From: Corynebacterium ulcerans
GTDB lineage: Bacteria; Actinomycetota; Actinomycetes; Mycobacteriales; Mycobacteriaceae
Length of the DNA: 64,000 nucleotides
Direction: 5' to 3'
Assembly (NCBI RefSeq): GCF_900187135.1
Contig: NZ_LT906443.1
Location: 930,001 to 994,000 of the forward strand
The notes under the pieces are model-generated. The model ran no database searches, was not told the DNA's origin, and was given only the letters and a program-made list of their open reading frames with translations. Both the position numbers and the translations under genes were made by a program. Every line of letters starts with the position of its first letter. Within the stretch, counting starts at the first letter, position 1. Shown one piece after another: positions 50,433-60,567 of the stretch.

Positions 50433-51956
50433 ATGGATCTGGTTGACATTTCACGGTGGCAGTTTGGAATCACAACTGTTTACCACTTTATTTTTGTACC
50501 GCTCACAATCGGGCTAGCTCCGATAGTCGCAGGCTTTCAAACAGCTTGGGTACTGACTAACAAAGACAAGTGGCTGCGAGCCACAAAATTTTTTGGCACT
50601 CTCTTCCTGGTGAACTTTGCCATGGGTGTGGTCACCGGCATTGTGCAAGAGTTCCAATTCGGAATGGCATGGAGTGAATACTCCAGGTTTGTCGGTGACG
50701 TCTTTGGCGCGCCACTCGCGCTAGAAGGCCTCATCGCATTCTTCGTGGAGTCCACATTCCTTGGACTGTGGATCTTTGGCTGGGGGCGCTTGCCCCGATG
50801 GGCTCACCTAGCGTCCATCTGGCTTGTTGCCCTAGCCGTCAATGTTTCCGCTTACTTCATCATCGTCGCCAACTCCTTTATGCAGCACCCGGTGGGAGCC
50901 ATCTTTAATCCCGATACTGGGCGAGCCGAGCTCGTTTCTCTTACCGAGTTATTGACCAACCCCACCGCTCTTGCTGCGTGGCCTCACGCGGTAACCGGAT
51001 CGTTGCTTACCGCAGGTACCTTTGTCGCAGGAATTGCTGGCTGGTGGATGATTAAGGAAGCCCGCAATAAGTCTGCAGAAAAGCGCGAGGAAGCAGCCTC
51101 TGTATGGCGTCCGCTCTTCCGCATCGGGTCATGGATCACACTCTTAAGCGCAGCAGGATTGGGGCTTACTGGAGACATCCAGGGAAAGCTCATGTTTGTC
51201 CAACAGCCAATGAAGATGGCTGCCGCAGAGTCCCTGTGTCAAACCGCCACAGACCCCTATTTTTCAGTCCTATCCGTAGGAACCCATAACGATTGTGGAG
51301 CAGTAAAGCATCTCATTGAGTTGCCCGGTATCTTGAGTTTCCTTGCCACCAATAAGTTCAGCGGTGTGACATTGCAAGGTGTAGAGCAGCTGCAGAAGCA
51401 GTACGAACAGCTCTACGGCCCTGGCAATTACACGCCTAATCTATTTGTCACGTACTGGTCATTCCGCGCGATGATTGGGTTGATGCTGGCGTCGATAGTG
51501 CTTGCCGTCGTGGGCCTCTGGTACACCCGACGAGGTGCAGTCCCGCGTGCCCGCTGGATGGGCATTGGCGCATTAATCGCTGTACCTTTCCCCTTCCTCG
51601 CTAACTCAGCGGGATGGGTCTTCACCGAGATGGGCCGGCAGCCGTGGGTGGTCGCCCCCAACCCAGATGTGGCACCTGGATCCCCCGGCAACGCAGATCG
51701 TATTCACCTCATCGTTGACTTTGGTGTGTCTAACAACCCAGTGTGGGTAGTCTTTACGTCTCTCATCGGTTTCACCCTCGTTTATGGTGCCCTGGCGTGT
51801 GTCTGGTTCTGGTTAATGAAGAAGAAAGTTGTGGAGGGAATGCCCACCAATGTGGACTCCGCACCTCTTGTCACTCCACACGATGAAGAATCGCCCGTAC
51901 GCGTTCTGCAGTTTGGCAAGGATAAGCCTTCAACCGACCGTGAAATTAGGAGCTAG
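50433..51956 (+). CDS. cydA: cytochrome bd quinol oxidase subunit I
   Basis: Haem-bearing subunit of the bd oxidase, a high-affinity, non-pumping menaquinol oxidase in the membrane. 507 residues, about nine helices. FGITTVYHFIFVP carries the high-spin haem histidine, WPHAVTGSLLT the haem b558 histidine, and GWVFTEMGRQPWVV is the GRQPW signature. The quinol loop is of the short type. It is first of cydABDC, with 3 bp before cydB. Only a weak GAAAG site precedes the ATG. This provides the second respiratory branch beside aa3 (ctaD in this window). Confidence 0.96.
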   Translation: MDLVDISRWQFGITTVYHFIFVPLTIGLAPIVAGFQTAWVLTNKDKWLRATKFFGTLFLVNFAMGVVTGIVQEFQFGMAWSEYSRFVGDVFGAPLALEGLIAFFVESTFLGLWIFGWGRLPRWAHLASIWLVALAVNVSAYFIIVANSFMQHPVGAIFNPDTGRAELVSLTELLTNPTALAAWPHAVTGSLLTAGTFVAGIAGWWMIKEARNKSAEKREEAASVWRPLFRIGSWITLLSAAGLGLTGDIQGKLMFVQQPMKMAAAESLCQTATDPYFSVLSVGTHNDCGAVKHLIELPGILSFLATNKFSGVTLQGVEQLQKQYEQLYGPGNYTPNLFVTYWSFRAMIGLMLASIVLAVVGLWYTRRGAVPRARWMGIGALIAVPFPFLANSAGWVFTEMGRQPWVVAPNPDVAPGSPGNADRIHLIVDFGVSNNPVWVVFTSLIGFTLVYGALACVWFWLMKKKVVEGMPTNVDSAPLVTPHDEESPVRVLQFGKDKPSTDREIRS

Positions 51957-51959
51957 CAG

Positions 51960-52943
51960 ATGGACCTGCACATCATTTGGTTTATCCTCGTGGGATTCCT
52001 GTTTACCGGATACTTCATCCTTGAGGGGTTCGACTTCGGCGTAGGCATGCTGTTGCCCTTCCTCAAACACCGCGAACGCGATGCTGCTGTCAAAGCCATT
52101 GGCCCCGTGTGGGACGGTAACGAGGTCTGGCTGATCACCGCTGGAGGCGCGCTCTTTGCGGCGTTCCCCGAATGGTATGCCACTATGTTTTCAGGCTTTT
52201 ATCTGCCGTTATTCCTCATCCTGATCAGTTTGATCTTGCGCGGAGTCGCATTGGAATGGCGCTCTAAAGTTGATACTGCGGCCTGGCGCCGCTGGTGTGA
52301 CCGTGGCATCGGCATCGGAAGCTGGGTCCCAGCGTTGTTGTGGGGCGTTGCTTTTGCCAACATCGTGCGTGGTGTCGCAGTAGATGCCAACCGACAGATA
52401 GATTCCGGATTACACGGTTTATTGGCGCTTTTGAATCCCTTTGCACTGCTAGGTGGAGTTGCCTTTGTCGCGGTATTCCTCCTCCATGGAGCAACGTTCT
52501 TGGCACTAAAAACAGACATCCAGCCGGTTCACCGCGTTGCACGCATGATGATTGGGCCAACTATTGCCGTTGGTGCCGCCTTTGCCTTATGGACGCAACT
52601 TTCCTTTGGTAAAGCCTGGACGTGGGCAGTAGTAGCGGTCATTGTTGCTGCGTGCGCGGCTACGGTGGCGTCGTTAAGCTTCCGACGCGACGGCTGGGCC
52701 TTTAGCGCAACGGCTGTTCTCATTTGTGCAGTCTCAGTGTTGCTTTTTGGCTCACTGTTCCCATCCTTGCTTCCGACTACGCTCACCGATGGTGTAGGGC
52801 TCGACATTTATAACGCCGCAAGCTCTGCCTACACGCTCAAGGTCATGACCTGGGCTGCGGTTCTTATTACTCCGTTGGTTTTGCTCTACCAAGGATGGAC
52901 CTACTGGGTGTTCCGCGCTAGAGTCATCGTCCATCGCAATTAG
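51960..52943 (+). CDS. cydB: cytochrome bd quinol oxidase subunit II
   Basis: 327 residues, eight to nine hydrophobic helices. The N-terminal WFILVGFLFTGYFILEGFDFGVGML and GPVWDGNEVWLITAGGALFAAFP are strong family signatures. It stabilises the haem centre with CydA. AGGAG (in TTAGGAGC) lies just upstream. Its stop is adjacent to the cydD gene, so it is co-transcribed. Confidence 0.96.
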   Translation: MDLHIIWFILVGFLFTGYFILEGFDFGVGMLLPFLKHRERDAAVKAIGPVWDGNEVWLITAGGALFAAFPEWYATMFSGFYLPLFLILISLILRGVALEWRSKVDTAAWRRWCDRGIGIGSWVPALLWGVAFANIVRGVAVDANRQIDSGLHGLLALLNPFALLGGVAFVAVFLLHGATFLALKTDIQPVHRVARMMIGPTIAVGAAFALWTQLSFGKAWTWAVVAVIVAACAATVASLSFRRDGWAFSATAVLICAVSVLLFGSLFPSLLPTTLTDGVGLDIYNAASSAYTLKVMTWAAVLITPLVLLYQGWTYWVFRARVIVHRN

Positions 52944-52952
52944 GTGCGCTCT

Positions 52953-54521
52953 ATGAATGGGCCGATCAATATCGACCTCGTACGTAGCACTCCTGCCACG
53001 CAAAAGTTCCTCATCGGTGCTGGCGTGGCAGAAGGGGCGCGTAGTTGCCTGGTGCTTGCGCGAGGTTTTCTTATCGGAACCCTCGTCGCAGGCGTTATTA
53101 CTACTTTTAGTAGCCACTCCACCCCGAATATTTCTTCGTGGTATTGGCTAAGCACACTGATAGTCATGGTCGCACTTGCGCTAGTAACAGGGGCCGCGCG
53201 CCACTGGGCGCACGTCAGCTGCGGCAATGCCATAGACCAATTAAGGTCTCAAGCACTTGACGCTTTGCAACGCAAAGACCCCCGTGAAGTGCAAGAAGAG
53301 TCTGGGCTCTGGCGCGCTCTCTTGGGCGAGGGGCTTGGCGGCTTGCGCGGATACTTCAGCGATTATCTTCCGGCACTGCTCGCAATGTGCATCGCTACCC
53401 CTTCCGCGATCCTCGTCATTAGCCTGCTCGACCTTCCTTCAGGGATTCTCGCCGCAGTCACCATTCCGCTCATCCCCCTTTTTATGGTGCTCATCGGCAC
53501 GCTGACTCGCACCGCCACCCAGCGTCGTCTGCAGGAGACCGGGGTTCTCAACGGTCAGCTCGTGGACTTATTATCCGGGGCACTTACTCTCAAAGCGCTG
53601 GGAAACACTGCAGGTCCGTCGGAAGAAATACGGCGCAGCGGCACCCGCCATGCACGTACAACGATGTCCGTTCTCCGGCTAGCTTTCTTGTCTTCCTTTG
53701 CTCTGGAATTTATTGCCACGCTCTCTGTCGCGCTGGTAGCGGTGGGCATCGGGCTTCGCTTGGTGCACGGAGAAATATCCTTGGAAGCGGGGCTGATCAT
53801 CCTTATTGTGGTACCGGAGGTCTATGCGCCCTTGCGCAGAGTAGGTGCTGCTTTCCATGCTTCTGCGGACGGACTCACGGCAGCAAACCAGGTGTTTCAG
53901 CTGATCAAAGATGCTCCCCCGTCGCATGTATCGCCGGCCCATGAACCCGCTGAGGAATTGTGTGTCCAAGGACTCAGCGTGACAGGGCGCGACGGCGTCT
54001 TGCCGCACAACCTCAGCTTTAGCGCGCCTCGTGGACGCATCACTGTCTTATTGGGTGGCAACGGTTCCGGCAAGTCCACAACGTTTCTTGCCATTCTCGG
54101 CGTTCTTCCTTACACCGGAACCATCAAGGCCCCACCATTAGAATCCATTTCGTATCTCGCCGCTCAGCCCTATTTTCTGGAGGGAACAGTAAATGAGAAC
54201 CTCCATGTTTTTGGCCAGCGTGAACCCGCCGCTGTAGAAGCAGTTATGGCACAACTTGATGTACACCTGCCTCCTGAACGCCAGATGACCCCTGGCTCGG
54301 GTGTGTCCACGGGACAGGCACAGCGGCTGGCTCTCACCCGCTCGCTTTCCCAGCCAGCTAGCCTCTACCTTCTCGACGAACCCAGCGCTCATCTCAGCCC
54401 AGAGCTCATTGAACCGTTGATCCACTCCATTCAACAACGCGCAGCAGCTGGCGCAGCTGTTGTAATCGCAACGCACGATGATCGGCTTCTCGCAGCTGCC
54501 CACCAGGTGGTGGAACTATGA
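52953..54521 (+). CDS. cydD: CydD, ABC exporter half for cysteine/glutathione needed for bd oxidase assembly
   Basis: About 522 residues from ATG 52953, which has AGGTG in front; a GTG at 52944 would add three residues. Six membrane helices (about 25-290), then an ATPase: Walker A GGNGSGKST, signature GVSTGQAQRLALTRS, Walker B LYLLDEPSAHLS, and H-loop THDDR. With CydC it forms a heterodimer exporting reductant or haem for assembly of cytochrome bd. It overlaps cydC by 4 bp (ATGA). Confidence 0.93.
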   Translation: MNGPINIDLVRSTPATQKFLIGAGVAEGARSCLVLARGFLIGTLVAGVITTFSSHSTPNISSWYWLSTLIVMVALALVTGAARHWAHVSCGNAIDQLRSQALDALQRKDPREVQEESGLWRALLGEGLGGLRGYFSDYLPALLAMCIATPSAILVISLLDLPSGILAAVTIPLIPLFMVLIGTLTRTATQRRLQETGVLNGQLVDLLSGALTLKALGNTAGPSEEIRRSGTRHARTTMSVLRLAFLSSFALEFIATLSVALVAVGIGLRLVHGEISLEAGLIILIVVPEVYAPLRRVGAAFHASADGLTAANQVFQLIKDAPPSHVSPAHEPAEELCVQGLSVTGRDGVLPHNLSFSAPRGRITVLLGGNGSGKSTTFLAILGVLPYTGTIKAPPLESISYLAAQPYFLEGTVNENLHVFGQREPAAVEAVMAQLDVHLPPERQMTPGSGVSTGQAQRLALTRSLSQPASLYLLDEPSAHLSPELIEPLIHSIQQRAAAGAAVVIATHDDRLLAAAHQVVEL

Positions 54522-56101
54522 GTGATACGAGAAAGTTTCTGCGCCAAAGCGGGGTGCGAAACCGTGACCTGGCCGGCGCTATCGCCGCTGCAAGCGTCAC
54601 TCTTATAAGCGCGCTTGGGTTGTCTGTTTTGTCTGGTTGGCTTATCACGCGGGCGTGGCAGATGCCTCCGATCTTGGACTTAGCCATCGCCATCACTGCG
54701 GTCAGGGCCCTGGGTATTTCCCGGGCTGTGTTCAGATATATTGATCGCCTGATCTCCCACCGGCTGGCGCTACGTGCACTGAGAAACCTCCGCAGCACTG
54801 TCTTCCAGAGTATTGCTGAGACAACAACGCCCCACTCCGATGAGCTCCTTACACAAGGCGACCAGCTCACCCGCCTTTCCAAGGACACCGAACGCGTGAC
54901 TGACCTCATCGTCCGCTCGCTCGTTCCGGCTGGTACAGCGCTGGTGGTGTCCATTATTGCGGTAGCCTTTGCGGCCCTTTTGCTGCCCACGGCGGGTCTG
55001 GTGCTGCTCGCTGGTTTTTGTGTCACAGGTGTGCTCATTCCGTGGCTTTCCCGGCGCTCATCCAACAAGCGGTTGCAACGTGCTGCCGTTGAGTCGGAGG
55101 ACACGTGGGAGCAGCAGTTGCAAGGAGTACTCTCGCATCGCGTAGAGTTCCACGCCGCAGGCATCGCACAGCAACGCGCAGAGTCAGCGGTCGCTGCTTC
55201 TCGACGCGCCTCCCACGACCAGATCCGGGCAACCCGAAACGATTCTGTTCAGGCATTCTTGCTATCGCTATCCTGCGACCTCACAGTTCTGGGTATAGCC
55301 TGGCTGGGAGTCCAGCAGTATGGCGGCTCACCGATGTGGTTAGGGATGCTGGTTATCTTGTCTTTAGCAGCCTTTGAATCTCATGCCGAGCTAGCAAAAG
55401 CATCTGTCTATGCGGACGTCGTATCCACTGCGTCGCGAGCACTAGCCGAGGTAACCGGCGAGGCGTTACCGCGTCACCCCGCCACCCAACTTCCCCACGA
55501 TACAACGCTCACCGTTTCCCAGCTGCAGTGCCTGCATACTGACAAAACGTGGAACTTCACGCTCGAACCCAACGAGCGGCTCCTTATTACTGGGCCTAGT
55601 GGACTCGGAAAAACTACGCTGCTCTATACCTTGGCGGGCTTGTTGGAACCGTGTGGCGGGAGTGCGTCGATAGGCGACGATGCTACTGCTGAAGCTAAGC
55701 GAGCGCTTATCCGCATGCACCCCGAAAACGAGTGGCTCTTTTCCACCACCATTCGAGAAAACATCCGCGTTGCCAACCCTGATGCCTCCGATGATCTCAT
55801 CGATACCACGCTTAGAGCTTTGGACTTGGGACAGTGGTTGGATGCAAACCAGGGACTCGATACGGTGCTTCTCGACGGCGCCGGATCGCTCTCTAGTGGT
55901 CAGCGCCGACGCTTATTGCTAGCCCGGGCTTTGTGTTCTACTGCGCCAATTGTGCTTCTCGACGAACCCACCGCCCACATCTCCCATACCGATGCCTCCC
56001 GCATCCTCGATATCTTGCTCCATCAGCCGCTGCCCGGCGCGCTCCCCCATCGCAGCCTCATAATCGTCAGCCACGACCAGAGAAAACCCGTCCTCGGATA
56101 G
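54518..56101 (+). CDS. cydC: CydC, partner ABC exporter half for bd oxidase assembly
   Basis: 527 residues: membrane domain (about 20-290) and ATPase with Walker A GPSGLGKTT, signature LSSGQRRRLLLARAL, Walker B IVLLDEPTAHIS, and H-loop SHDQR. It is the last gene of cydABDC and is translationally coupled to cydD. The order A-B-D-C with separate CydD and CydC is the Gram-positive arrangement. Confidence 0.93.
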   Translation: MSDTRKFLRQSGVRNRDLAGAIAAASVTLISALGLSVLSGWLITRAWQMPPILDLAIAITAVRALGISRAVFRYIDRLISHRLALRALRNLRSTVFQSIAETTTPHSDELLTQGDQLTRLSKDTERVTDLIVRSLVPAGTALVVSIIAVAFAALLLPTAGLVLLAGFCVTGVLIPWLSRRSSNKRLQRAAVESEDTWEQQLQGVLSHRVEFHAAGIAQQRAESAVAASRRASHDQIRATRNDSVQAFLLSLSCDLTVLGIAWLGVQQYGGSPMWLGMLVILSLAAFESHAELAKASVYADVVSTASRALAEVTGEALPRHPATQLPHDTTLTVSQLQCLHTDKTWNFTLEPNERLLITGPSGLGKTTLLYTLAGLLEPCGGSASIGDDATAEAKRALIRMHPENEWLFSTTIRENIRVANPDASDDLIDTTLRALDLGQWLDANQGLDTVLLDGAGSLSSGQRRRLLLARALCSTAPIVLLDEPTAHISHTDASRILDILLHQPLPGALPHRSLIIVSHDQRKPVLG

Positions 56102-56106
56102 CAAAA

Positions 56107-56132
56107 GACGCGCCCAGTGTGTTGGACGCGTC
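56107..56132 (-). terminator. terminator of the CoA-transferase gene
   Basis: GACGCG (56107-56112) pairs with CGCGTC (56127-56132); on the minus strand it is followed by TTTTGC, just beyond the stop of the gene at 56158. It also lies directly after cydC. Confidence 0.65.
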
Positions 56133-56157
56133 CTGTGCTGATGACGAATATGTGTGT

Positions 56158-57663
56158 TTACTTAGCCATGGTTCCGGTCTCGTTCATGCGCTGGTGGAAC
56201 GAGAATGCCTGGGTAAGGTCATGAGGGGTCTGCATGAAAGGCGTTGCCTTCTTTGCTCCTTCGAAGTACTCCTCCAGCAAGGGGCGATAATCCGGATGCG
56301 CAACGGAAATGGTCTTTTGGACTCTCTCGCGTGGCGCAAGTCCACGCAAGTCTGCGACACCATACTCGGTGATAATCACCATGACGTCGTGCTCCGTGTG
56401 GTCGGTGTGAGATGCGAAAGGAACGATAGCGGAGATAGCACCGTCCTTAGCCACCGATGGAGAGATGAACGTGGAGATCAAAGCGTTACGAGTGAAGTCA
56501 CCGGAGCCACCAATACCGTTCATCATGCGCACACCATTGACGTGCGTTGAATTCACGTTGCCGTAAATGTCAGCTTCGATCATGCCGTTGGATGCGATCA
56601 GTCCGGTGCGGCGGATCACCTCAGGGTGGTTAGAGATCTGCTGTGGGCGAAGAATGATGTGCTTGCGGTAGAACTCTGCATTCTCGTTCATCTTGTCTGC
56701 GTACTCCGGCGACAGCGAGAATGAGGTCGCAGAGGCAACGGTCATCTTGCCGGCGTCGATCAGGTCGACCATGCCATCTTGGATAACCTCGGTGTAAGCC
56801 TGAATGTTTTCAAACTTAGAGTCCAACAGGCCTGCCATCACGGCATTGGGAACGTTACCCACACCGGACTGCATGATGTAGCGGTCATAATCGAGGCGGC
56901 CAGCTTTCACTTCGCCTTCGAGGAAGCCCAAGAAGTTCGAGGCGATCTCGCGAGAGACGTCGTCGAGAGGCTTGAAAGGAGCGTTGCGGTCAGGAGCATC
57001 GGTCTCAATAACCGCGACTACCTTATTGGGGTCGATAGAAATCGAGGTATCGCCGATACGGTCACCGGTGTTCTTGATCGGGATAGGAATGCGGTTCGGG
57101 GTACGCGGCATTCTCCAAATGTCGTGCATTCCCTCAAGGTGCTCGGACTGCCAGGAGTTAACCTCGATGATGATTTTTTCTGCAGCATCAAGGTATTCCA
57201 CAGAGTTTCCTACGGAGGAAGAAGGCACGATCGATCCATCTTCCTTAATGCGGACAGCCTCAACGATGGCCACGTTCAGCTGGCCAAAGAAGCCCTCCGC
57301 GACCATTGCGCCTGAATGCGACAGGTGAATATCGGAGTACAGCATGTCGCCTGAGTTAATAGCTTTACGCATGCTGGGGTCGGACTGATATGGCATTCGG
57401 AAACGCAAAGCTCCGGCTTCTGCTAGTACGCCATCGCAGTCTGGTGCGGTAGAAGCTCCGGTAAAGAGATCAATAGTGTAACTTTCCCCTTTAGCCCGCG
57501 CTTCCTTTGCCCGTTCAGCGATTGCAGCAGGCATAACCTTTGGGTAGCCAGCACCGGTAAAGCCCGAAACACCGACTTTATCGCCGTTGTCTACGAACTG
57601 AGCGGCCTCTTGTGCCGACATAATTTTGCCCCGCAACTGTGCGTTAGCAATGCGATCAGACAT
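56158..57663 (-). CDS. succinyl-CoA/acetyl-CoA:carboxylate CoA-transferase (acetyl-CoA hydrolase family)
   Basis: 501 residues of the Cat1/AarC family. AYTEVIQDGMVDL contains the catalytic glutamate. GVSGFTGAGYPK and NGIGGSGDFTRNA are CoA-binding loops, and EYGVADLRGLAPRER is the C-terminal signature. The orthologue in C. glutamicum (often called actA or cat) links acetate and succinate metabolism. It is convergent with cydC and monocistronic, as a terminator follows. RamA control is plausible from that organism but not shown here. Confidence 0.9.
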   Translation of the reverse strand: MSDRIANAQLRGKIMSAQEAAQFVDNGDKVGVSGFTGAGYPKVMPAAIAERAKEARAKGESYTIDLFTGASTAPDCDGVLAEAGALRFRMPYQSDPSMRKAINSGDMLYSDIHLSHSGAMVAEGFFGQLNVAIVEAVRIKEDGSIVPSSSVGNSVEYLDAAEKIIIEVNSWQSEHLEGMHDIWRMPRTPNRIPIPIKNTGDRIGDTSISIDPNKVVAVIETDAPDRNAPFKPLDDVSREIASNFLGFLEGEVKAGRLDYDRYIMQSGVGNVPNAVMAGLLDSKFENIQAYTEVIQDGMVDLIDAGKMTVASATSFSLSPEYADKMNENAEFYRKHIILRPQQISNHPEVIRRTGLIASNGMIEADIYGNVNSTHVNGVRMMNGIGGSGDFTRNALISTFISPSVAKDGAISAIVPFASHTDHTEHDVMVIITEYGVADLRGLAPRERVQKTISVAHPDYRPLLEEYFEGAKKATPFMQTPHDLTQAFSFHQRMNETGTMAK

Positions 57664-58329
57664 TTATTCCTCCTCAAAGAAACCTGCTGGTGGGGTTCTC
57701 GCCCCATCCGCAGAAGGCTCGGACATTACGTGCTTTCCACCCGTCGAGTAATAGCGACCGGCATCACAGCCATTCAGTTATGGGCACCACAATAGTCCAA
57801 TAATGCGAGCACTGTTGCTTAGTTCACTATTTCACCCATAATTGCCCCCACAGAGCCGAACCTCAGCAAGAATTTAGGTAAAGCAAAGCGTCGATAAACG
57901 CTTTTCCCTACCACCATCCACCGATGAACGAGCTTCCGGGAAGCCCATCATGACTGACATAAAGAAAGACAATCAGAGGTACCTTCCCCTCAGACTACTT
58001 GCACAAGAAGCGCAATTCATAAAATCGATTGTGCGATTGATTACACAGGTCAGGGGCGTGAATCACTTTTCAATCCTCTTTTATCGAGACCACTGCCCGT
58101 CCCATACCTCCCACCCAAACCCATCACAGACAACTGCCACACATATCGATCACAAACACTAACGGCACCACAGGAATAACCTTCAACAAGCCCCCTCCCC
58201 CATACTGTGAATAGATTGCACATAATACCCCATACACATACCCCCGAAGCGAACAAGTATGGCTTCGAAACACAGGATAACGGACTTCTTCTAGCGAATA
58301 TTTGAGAGCAAGGCTCCTATTAAGGAACA
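57664..58329. other. 666 bp intergenic region
   Basis: Divergent promoters for the CoA-transferase gene and dusB are expected. A 70-residue frame at 57950 has no family likeness and skewed composition, and I do not accept it as a gene. No clear GlxR or RamA-type palindrome and no RNA gene were identified. Confidence 0.45.
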
Positions 58330-59484
58330 ATGACACGGGTGACTTTGAAGATTGGTGCGCTCAGCCTAGATTCCGCCGTAGCCCTTGCTCCGATGGCAGG
58401 TGTAACAAACATAGCTTTCCGCACCCTTTGCAGAGAGCAAGAACTCGAAAGAACCGGAACAGTCTCTGGGCTCTATATCTGCGAGATGATTACCGCCCGC
58501 GCGCTGGTACACCGCAACGAGAAGACTCTTCACATGACCACTTTTGGGCCTCACGAAGATGTCCGATCGCTTCAGCTCTATACAGTTGATCCTGAGTACA
58601 CCTTCAAAGCAGCAAAAATGATCGCCGACGAAGGCATCGCAGATCATATAGACATGAATTTTGGCTGCCCGGTTCCCAAGGTGACTAAACGCGGTGGCGG
58701 CTCCGCTCTGCCATATAAACGCCGTCTTTTTGGCAATATCGTCGCAGCTGCAGTCAAAGGCGTTGAAGGCACCAATATCCCGGTAACGGTCAAGTTCCGC
58801 ATGGGCATCGACCAGGATCACCTCACTCACCTCGACGCTGGAAGGATCGCCGCAGAAGAGGGCGCAGCAGCTGTCACCCTCCACGCCCGCACCGCCGCCG
58901 AGAGATATTCCGGGGACGCCCACTGGGATGAAATAGGAAAGCTCAAAGAACATCTCGCCCATACCAATGTCCCGGTCCTGGGCAATGGCGACATCTTCAA
59001 GCCCACAGATGCCGTCGATATGATCGAAGCCTCCGGCTGTGACGGCGTGGTAGTGGGCAGGGGCTGCCTGGGCAGACCGTGGCTCTTTGCGGGGTTATCT
59101 GCTGTCATGCGTGGCGAGGAAATCCCCCCTGAGCCCACCCTGGGAGAAGTCACTCGCATCATCTATCGCCACGCAGAGCTCCTCGTCGAGCATGAAGGCG
59201 AAACCAAGGGCTGTCGTGATATGCGTAAGCACATGGGATGGTACCTACGAGGATTCCCTGTGGGAGGGGAATTCCGAGGAGCGTTGTCCCGCATCAGCAC
59301 ACTCGCCGAGCTCAAAGAGGCCCTGGCACCGTGGGCAGATTCTGAAGCTCTGGCGGAAGACTCAGATAGTGCACGCGGTAGACAGGGGTCACCGGCTAAG
59401 GTATCGCTTCCCGACGGCTGGCTTGACGATCCGCAGGACGCGACCGTGCCCGAAGGCGCTGAAATCATGCACTCGGGGGGATAG
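58330..59484 (+). CDS. dusB: tRNA-dihydrouridine synthase
   Basis: FMN enzyme reducing uridine in the D-loop of tRNA. 384 residues. LAPMAGVTNIAFR is the N-terminal FMN motif, MNFGCPVPKVTKRGGGSAL holds the catalytic cysteine, KFRMG and LHARTAAERYSG are substrate/FMN contacts, and GNGDIF and VVVGRGCLGRPWLF bind the phosphate. It belongs to the DusB-like actinobacterial group with a C-terminal helical tail. AAGGA precedes the ATG. It lies upstream of phoU in the same direction, 47 bp apart. Confidence 0.94.
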   Translation: MTRVTLKIGALSLDSAVALAPMAGVTNIAFRTLCREQELERTGTVSGLYICEMITARALVHRNEKTLHMTTFGPHEDVRSLQLYTVDPEYTFKAAKMIADEGIADHIDMNFGCPVPKVTKRGGGSALPYKRRLFGNIVAAAVKGVEGTNIPVTVKFRMGIDQDHLTHLDAGRIAAEEGAAAVTLHARTAAERYSGDAHWDEIGKLKEHLAHTNVPVLGNGDIFKPTDAVDMIEASGCDGVVVGRGCLGRPWLFAGLSAVMRGEEIPPEPTLGEVTRIIYRHAELLVEHEGETKGCRDMRKHMGWYLRGFPVGGEFRGALSRISTLAELKEALAPWADSEALAEDSDSARGRQGSPAKVSLPDGWLDDPQDATVPEGAEIMHSGG

Positions 59485-59531
59485 GCGCTTCATACCCAGC
59501 CGCGCTAGCGTTTTAGGGTTATAGTTTCCCC

Positions 59532-60284
59532 ATGCGGACAGCCTACAGAGAACATCTTGATGCCTTTTCTCATGACCTCATCGTCATGTGTGACACGGTG
59601 ACAAAGATCCTTCGTAATGCCTCCAAAGGGCTGATGGAACAGTCACTGCAAGCAACTCAAGCCGCGCTATCGCTTTCCGACGAGATGGAGGAAATCAAAA
59701 CTCGTTCAAGCAAGCGCGCTGTTCAGCTCTTGGCCCTTGAGGCTCCCGTTGCCCGCGATCTCAGGCAAATCGTCTCCTCCATCTACATTGTGGAAGACCT
59801 GGATCGCATGGCCAAGCTCGCGATGCACATCGCAAGCATCGCGCGGCGGCGTTACCCCGAGTCAGCTATACCTGAACCCATTACGGGTTACTTCCAAGAG
59901 ATGTGCCGGCTTAGCCTAGAAATGTCGGAAAAAATCCGCAGCGTCCTCATTGACCCCGATGCAGACGTGGCGCTCGTACTCTCCGCGGATGACGATGCCG
60001 TGGACGATCTGCACGACCATCTCATGGGTGTGCTCACTAAACGTGACTGGCCGCACAGCACTCGGGAGGCAGTGGACGTTACTCTGCTCGCACGCTACTT
60101 TGAACGCTTTGCAGACCACACAGTCAACGTTGCAGCTCAAATCGTCTATCTCACCTCAGGCCTCATGCCAGAGGAATATCAGAAAAAGCGTAACGACGGC
60201 TACGCGCAGGACGAGCTGGAGCGACGATTCTCCGAACTGGAAAAGCAATTCAGCAACTTCGATTGGCCTAAGCCCAAGGAATAG
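59532..60284 (+). CDS. phoU: PhoU phosphate-signalling regulator
   Basis: 250 residues made of two three-helix PhoU domains (about 1-110 and 115-220), each with a conserved acidic metal-binding patch (DEMEEIK..., DDAVDDLHDHL). PhoU couples PstSCAB activity to the phosphate sensor kinase and limits phosphate uptake. It is not in the pst operon but convergent with it, beyond a small gene. TATAGT (59520-59525) ends 6 nt before the ATG and there is no ribosome site, so it is probably leaderless with its own promoter. Confidence 0.93.
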   Translation: MRTAYREHLDAFSHDLIVMCDTVTKILRNASKGLMEQSLQATQAALSLSDEMEEIKTRSSKRAVQLLALEAPVARDLRQIVSSIYIVEDLDRMAKLAMHIASIARRRYPESAIPEPITGYFQEMCRLSLEMSEKIRSVLIDPDADVALVLSADDDAVDDLHDHLMGVLTKRDWPHSTREAVDVTLLARYFERFADHTVNVAAQIVYLTSGLMPEEYQKKRNDGYAQDELERRFSELEKQFSNFDWPKPKE

Positions 60285-60299
60285 CGGTTATACCGCATG

Positions 60300-60343
60300 A
60301 AAAAGCTTCCCAACTCGCGACCAAAGGGGTTGGGAAGCTTTTT
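60300..60343. terminator. bidirectional terminator between phoU and a small gene
   Basis: A 15-bp perfect stem AAAAAGCTTCCCAAC/GTTGGGAAGCTTTTT (60300-60314 with 60329-60343), usable in both directions. Confidence 0.93.
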
Positions 60344-60363
60344 ATCTGCGTCTCTCCGTGCGA

Positions 60364-60567
60364 CTACGCGCGGAGAGGACCGGCAGAGCGGAAAGACTCA
60401 CTGAGGTTTTCTTGGATACGGCGGAAAGATCCAACGAGGAAGTCAGCGACACTGGAGTTGTCTCGCTCTTGCGCTGCGTACATGTTGCTAAAAGCTACAT
60501 CTGCCGCGTTTATCAACTGATCTGCAGTAGGGAGATCGAGCTTAAGTGCGGTGATGGTGCCGGCCAT
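60364..60567 (-). CDS. small hypothetical protein, 67 aa
   Basis: Short, largely helical cytoplasmic protein (MAGTITALKLDLPTADQLINAADVAFSNMY...) with no known motif. AAGAAGGA lies at good spacing before the ATG and a strong terminator follows, so it is very probably real. It is co-directional with pstB, downstream of it by 198 bp. A link to phosphate control is only positional. Confidence 0.65.
   Translation of the reverse strand: MAGTITALKLDLPTADQLINAADVAFSNMYAAQERDNSSVADFLVGSFRRIQENLSESFRSAGPLRA

Noticed and set aside
57950..58162. 70-residue frame upstream of dusB
   Set aside because: His/Thr/Pro-rich tail typical of random AC-rich DNA; no support.
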